Below, piece by piece: positions 59,710 through 64,000 of a DNA stretch of 64,000 bases. A program made the translations under genes and the position numbers. The first letter of the stretch is position 1. Every line of letters starts with the position of its first letter. Under the pieces are notes generated by a model. That model had not been told where the DNA came from, did no database searches, and was given only the letters and a program-made list of their open reading frames with translations. Source of the stretch: Kitagawia praeruptora (lineage: Eukaryota; Streptophyta; Magnoliopsida; Apiales; Apiaceae); assembly GCA_037693485.1 (NCBI GenBank), contig CM075344.1:94213001-94277000 (forward strand). The letters are read 5' to 3'.

Positions 59710-60432
59710 TATGTATTGGTGAATTTGAATGTTGGCCGAAGGGCATGGATTTTTTAAGGTCATCTGGTATGCAACTTGGATATATCAAGTTTGTGTTTGT
59801 CATCTGTGGTATATCAGTTTCTGTTTGTCATCTGTTGGTTAATCTGCTATACTATATTTCATGCATGTCCAGTTGGTTAAATATTTAGCCACACACAAAT
59901 GTAATAATGTGACAGATATGTTGCTGAAAACAGAGTACGTACTCTGCTTCAAGGTATTCCTGAAAACAGAGTACCTTTTAGTCACACAATAATACAGTGA
60001 CTAGTTTTTTGGTTCCTTAAGCAAACAAAGGTCTGACATATGCAGAAAACTCTACTTTTTAGTCACAATAAACCTGTAGTGACCATAGGTTATTTACCAT
60101 TTAGCCACATCACATAAAATAACTGTGACCGTTTCCTAACATTTAGACACAGCAAAGAAGCGTCACTATTTTTTGTCACACTGCTATCTCTCAAGTATGA
60201 CTATAACTCTTGGATTTGGTCAAAGTCAACAAAAAAACATTGTGTTTTATCTCTCAATTGTCACACATTTTTAAAGTTGTGACTGAATCTTACAAAAATT
60301 GGATTTTTGGTCACTCGAAAAACTATTGTGTGGCTAAAACTTGAGAAGATGACCTTTAGCCACTCATTTTTCCCAAAGTGTCACAGCCCTTACTGTACAA
60401 AAGCGTGATGAAAGCCCAAATTTGACGTAGTG
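59710..60432. repeat. right subterminal repeats and TIR of the CACTA
   Basis: From about 59880: TTTAGCCACAC, TTTAGTCACAC, TTTAGTCACAATAA, TTTAGCCACATCAC, GTGTGGCTAAAAC and TTTAGCCACTCA, in both orientations, mirroring the left end. The terminal repeat ends at 60432. Confidence 0.8.
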
Positions 60433-62815
60433 GTTTGTCAAGAAGAAAGATGGAAGCATGAAGCTTTGCATTGATTATAGGGTATTTGGATAAATTCATT
60501 ATTGTATTTATTGATGACATCCTCATATACTCGAGAAACCCTGAGGAGCATGCTGAGCATTTGAGGATAGCATTAGAGACTTTAAGGAAGGAAAGGTTAT
60601 ATGCGAAGTTTTCTAAGTGTGAGTTTTGGTTGCAAGAAGTGCAATTTCTAGGACATGTGATTAGTAAGGAAGGGGTTAGAGTGGACCCTACTAAGATTAA
60701 AGTCGTTGTAGATTGGAGTAGACCAAGAACTCCTACTGAAGTGAGAAGTTTCCTAGGATTGGCTGGTTATTACCGAAGATTTGTGCAAGATTTTTTAAAA
60801 GATTGCTACGCCGTTGACGAAGTTGACCAGAAAGAATGAAAAGTTTATTTGGAGTGATAAGTGTGAAGAAAGTTTTCAAGAATTAAAGAAGAGGCTAGTT
60901 ATCGCACCAGTATTGGTACTACCTGATGATAAAGGAAATTTTGTTATCTATAGTGATGCCTCGCATAAAGGATTAGGTTTTGTTTTAATGCAACACGGAA
61001 ATGTTATTGCGTACGCTTCGAGACAACTTAAGCCGCACGAGCAAAAGTACCCGATGCACAATTTAGAGTTGGCTGCGATTGTATTCACATTGAAGATTTG
61101 GAGACATTATTTGCACGGAGAGAAGTGTGAGATTTTCACCTACCACAAGAGCTTGAAGTATATCTTCACTCAGAAAGAGTTGAATATGAGACAGAGAAGG
61201 TGGTTGGAATTGATTATGGATTATGATTGCACGATAAGTTATCATCCCGGAAAGGCAAATTTTGTTGTTGATGCACTGAGTAGAAAGGAGAGATTGAATA
61301 CATTGACGATGCCAAAGGAGTTATATCTAGAATTTGAGAAGTTAAGTTTAGAAGTTTATGATTCGAAGGACGCAGATGAGTTTCTTAGTACAATGACTTT
61401 TCAACCAGAGTTGTTGGAAAAGATTCGAAGATGTCAGGAGTGAAGTGAATACGTTGACTGGAGAAGAGATTTGTACACAGAAAGATGATCAAGGTGTTTT
61501 GAGATTCGGAAGAAGACTATGGATTCCTAATGTTTTGGAACTGAAAAACGAGATTCTACGCGAAGCCCATAGTTCTAGATATTCTATTCATCCTGGAAGT
61601 ACAAAGATGTATCGAGATTTAAAAGAAAATTTTTGGTGGCTAGACATGAAGCGTGAGGTAGCTGAATGGATAAGCAAATGTTATACCTGCCAGAGGATTA
61701 AGGCGGAACATCAGAAGCCAAGTGGATTGCTGCAGTCGTTGGATATTCCCGAGTGGAAGTGGGAGCACCTTGCCTTGGATTTTTTAGTAGGATTGCCGAG
61801 ATCTAAAGCGAATCACGATGCGATTTGGGTAATTATTGATCGATTAACGAAGTCTGCTCATTTCCTCCTGATTAACGAAAGGTTCTCGTTGGATAAGTTG
61901 GTACATTTGTATTTGAAGGAGATACTTTCCCGTCATGGAGTTCCTGTTTCGATAGTATCAGATCGAGACCCAAGATTTAACTCAAGATTTTGGCGACAGT
62001 TTCAAGAATGTTTAGGAACCCAATTGAAGATGAGTACAGCTTACCATCTCCAGACAGACGGACAAAGTGAAAGGACTATTCAGACCATAGAGGATATGCT
62101 TAGAGCTTGTGCACTAGATTTCGAAGGAAGTTGGGATGACCATCTGCCCTTAGTTGAATTTTCTGATAACAATAGTTACCATGCGAGTATTGCAATGCCA
62201 CCTTACGAAGCCATGTATGAAAGAAAGTGTAGGTCTCCTGTATATTGGGAAGAGGTTGGTGAAAGGAAGATATTAGGACCAGAGCTGCTACAGCAAACAA
62301 AAGAAAAGGTTCAAGTTATTCAGAAGAGATTAGTTACTGCTCAGGACCGAAAGAGAAAGTATGCTGATTTGAAAAGAAAGGATGTAAGTTTTGAGTTAGG
62401 GGATCAAGTATTGTTAAAAGTGTCACCGTGGAAAGAAGTTACGAGATTTGGTAAGAAAGGGAAGTTGAGTCCAAGATATGTAGGACCTTTTGAGATTCTG
62501 AAGAAAGTTGGAAAGGTTGCTTACGAATTGGCGTTGCCACCGCACATGCACCATATTTACAATGTGTTCCACGTGTCTATGCTTAAAAAGTATAATCCAG
62601 ATGCAAGCCATGTAATTGAGGATGAGCCTATCGAGATCCAACCATATTTGTCTTATGAAGAGCAGCTAGTAGAGATTCAGGATAGGAGTGATAGAAAGCT
62701 TAGAAATAAAGTTGTTAGACTAGTTAATGTTTTGTGGAGGAATCCTAGAGTCGAAGAGTCGACTTGGGAACTTGAAAGCGAGATGCTTGTCAAGTATCCT
62801 CATTTGCTTACTTAG
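60433..62815 (+). pseudogene. pol: gypsy B Pol, continuation after the CACTA
   Basis: Resumes with VKKKDGSMKLCIDYR, then jumps directly to YLDKFIIVFIDDILIYS. Compared with G2 about 257 bp of RT, including the first catalytic Asp region and the FGLTNAP block, are deleted. RNase H (YSDASHKGLGFVL), integrase zinc-binding HPGSTKMYRDL...CYTC, core SDRDPRFNS and TDGQSERTIQ, and a tail ending EESTWELESEML follow. Frameshifts near 60800 and a TGA at 61441-61443 are present. Within integrase, YHPQTDG reads YHLQTDG. Confidence 0.92.
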
Positions 62816-62838
62816 GTGAGATTCTAGGGACAGAATCC

Positions 62839-62855
62839 TTTTAAGGGGGGAAGGC
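62839..62855 (+). other. polypurine tract of element B/C
   Basis: TTTTAAGGGGGGAAGGC directly precedes the 3' LTR. Confidence 0.85.
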
Positions 62856-64000
62856 TATAATGACCTAGAATTTTTTGCGATATTTAAATGTTTATTTAAT
62901 TGTTAAATGTGGAAGTTATGTGAAATATATGATGAGTACATGTTTATGGAGTCAAGTTATGTGCGAAATCATGATTATGTGATTGTGTGATGATCGATAT
63001 ATGTCGTATATGCTCGTAGAATTTTATTTGCATTTTTGGAGCATTAAAAGTATTTTTAAAGTGCATATTTAATCTTTTAAAATTCATATAAAATCATTGG
63101 AGTTGATTTTAATCATGAAATCTTTTACATTATCTTATTTGTGATATTGTTAAGTTATGAAAATTAGTGTGGATATTTAATTGTGTGCTTTATTATTTTA
63201 AAATGATTTAAAAAACATTAATTCTATTAAAGAACCTTTATTTCGAAAATTCGTATAAAATTCATTTTTGGTCCAGATATTATTTTAAAAAATGGGGATG
63301 CTTCTAAATTCATGAACTTTATTTTAAAATTTTCTAAAAATATTTTCACCCCATTCATGTATTTTATTTCGATTTAAAAGTGATTAAAAAGTGATTTTTC
63401 AGAAAGGTAAATAGTAATTATATAATGACGATTTTGCCCCTGGATATTTCTTATACACCACCGCCATCTCCTCTTTCTTATTTTCGGGTGTGTCTCGTTT
63501 ATTGCTCTCGAGAAAAACTCTCTCGTCTCTCCCTCCCGTTGGTATTCTCTCTCCTCACCAATCTCTCTCATCTTGCTTCGGTTTTATGATCAGAAACCGT
63601 GATTGTGTTCGGTTTTCTCTCCCCTTCCTAGTGTTGTGCTTGCATGTACGTCGTTGTAGTGATGAAACTCGAAAACCCACTTCGGGTTTTGTACTGATTC
63701 TGAGTTGTTCTATCGTTATTGTTACAGTCCTGGTCGTGTTCGATGTGGTATTTACTCTAGGCAGAGCTCGAGAAGGAAACCCAGTTGAATGGGCACCTCT
63801 GAGTTTTGCCACCATCGGCCGTGAGCTACGGTGAGCCGGTGGGGCGGCGATGATGTCTTCCCTGAGCCAAAAAATGTGATAAACAAATTAATATTTGAAT
63901 TTTAGTGATTAATTATATACTATTTTGTGAATTTTGCGATGCAGTTCTGAATTTTGATAAATTGTTTCGTTATAAGAATTGTTTGGATAATAAAGTTGAT
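62856..64000 (+). repeat. gypsy 3' LTR, copy C, cut by window edge
   Basis: Starts TATAATGACCTAG and follows copy B for its first ~1.1 kb with noticeably more substitutions and small indels than exist between copies A and B. The open frames in its CT-rich leader (63374-63834) have counterparts in all three copies and are not conserved as protein. Confidence 0.9.

Larger units (their letters stand above)
48669..60432. mobile_element. CACTA (En/Spm-type) transposon, 11,764 bp
   Basis: Terminal inverted repeats CACTACGTCAAATTT at 48669 and AAATTTGACGTAGTG ending at 60432, flanked by the 3-bp duplication GTT (48666-48668 and 60433-60435). These are diagnostic of CACTA elements. Both subterminal zones are packed with GTGTGGCTAA/TTAGTCAC-type motifs. 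Inside are an 11-exon TNPA-like gene on the minus strand, a nested hAT-like element, a 174-bp array and a fused remnant of other CACTA genes on the plus strand. No TNPD catalytic (DDE) domain is present, so the copy is non-autonomous. Confidence 0.95.
42135..64000 (+). mobile_element. gypsy element B/C, interrupted by a CACTA transposon, runs off right edge
   Basis: 5' LTR 42135-45522, primer site, leader ORF, gag, protease and front of RT, then the CACTA at 48669-60432, then the rest of pol, polypurine tract and 3' LTR from 62856. Without the insertion the internal region would be roughly 5.6 kb. Many frameshifts and stops; inactive. Confidence 0.9.

Overview
The window is a repeat-rich stretch of plant nuclear DNA, most likely from a eudicot. 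I see no ordinary host gene, tRNA or rRNA gene in it. Nearly every base belongs to LTR retrotransposons (Ty1/copia of the Sirevirus type and Ty3/gypsy of the Tekay/Del chromovirus type) or to DNA transposons nested inside them. Initiator-Met-tRNA-type primer sites, very long gypsy LTRs (3.4 to 4.6 kb), frequent CAR-to-TAR nonsense codons and clean target-site duplications (TSDs) support this. The species cannot be fixed from the sequence.

Left part (1-17472). A minus-strand copia element runs off the left edge; its LTR, primer site, intact 746-codon gag and the first codons of protease are visible. It sits in a gypsy LTR (2991-6623). That LTR ends inside the gag of a plus-strand Sirevirus-type copia (6624-17472), which carries decayed pol, a long third ORF, and a small antisense gene between them with its own TATA box. 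ORF3 is split by a solo LTR with a perfect 5-bp duplication.

Middle part (17473-42134). A decayed gypsy element (G2) is followed by the 5' LTR of another (G3, LTR 4.1 kb), then by a minus-strand gypsy (G4, LTR 4.6 kb, 3' half of pol). G4 is fused by a deletion to a partial gypsy LTR plus leader (copy A), followed by a minus-strand copia LTR fragment.

Right part (42135-64000). One gypsy element (copy B LTR, leader, gag, pol, then LTR copy C running off the right edge) is interrupted in reverse transcriptase by an 11.76-kb CACTA transposon (48669-60432, 3-bp TSD). The CACTA carries an 11-exon minus-strand TNPA/Transposase_24-type gene, a 174-bp tandem array and a fused remnant of its other gene or genes. 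An intron of the TNPA-like gene holds a 3.98-kb hAT-like element (50639-54618, 8-bp TSD). The hAT contains a 176-bp tandem array and a captured fragment of a host gene resembling the mitochondrial cytochrome bc1 hinge subunit (QCR6).

Most notable points: a conserved intron-end-like signature at the gag/pol boundary of two copia elements; the antisense gene inside the Sirevirus; two 174/176-bp arrays in different transposons sharing one core; the captured QCR6 fragment with a start codon split by an intron; and evidence that copies A and B arose by segmental duplication rather than separate insertions.
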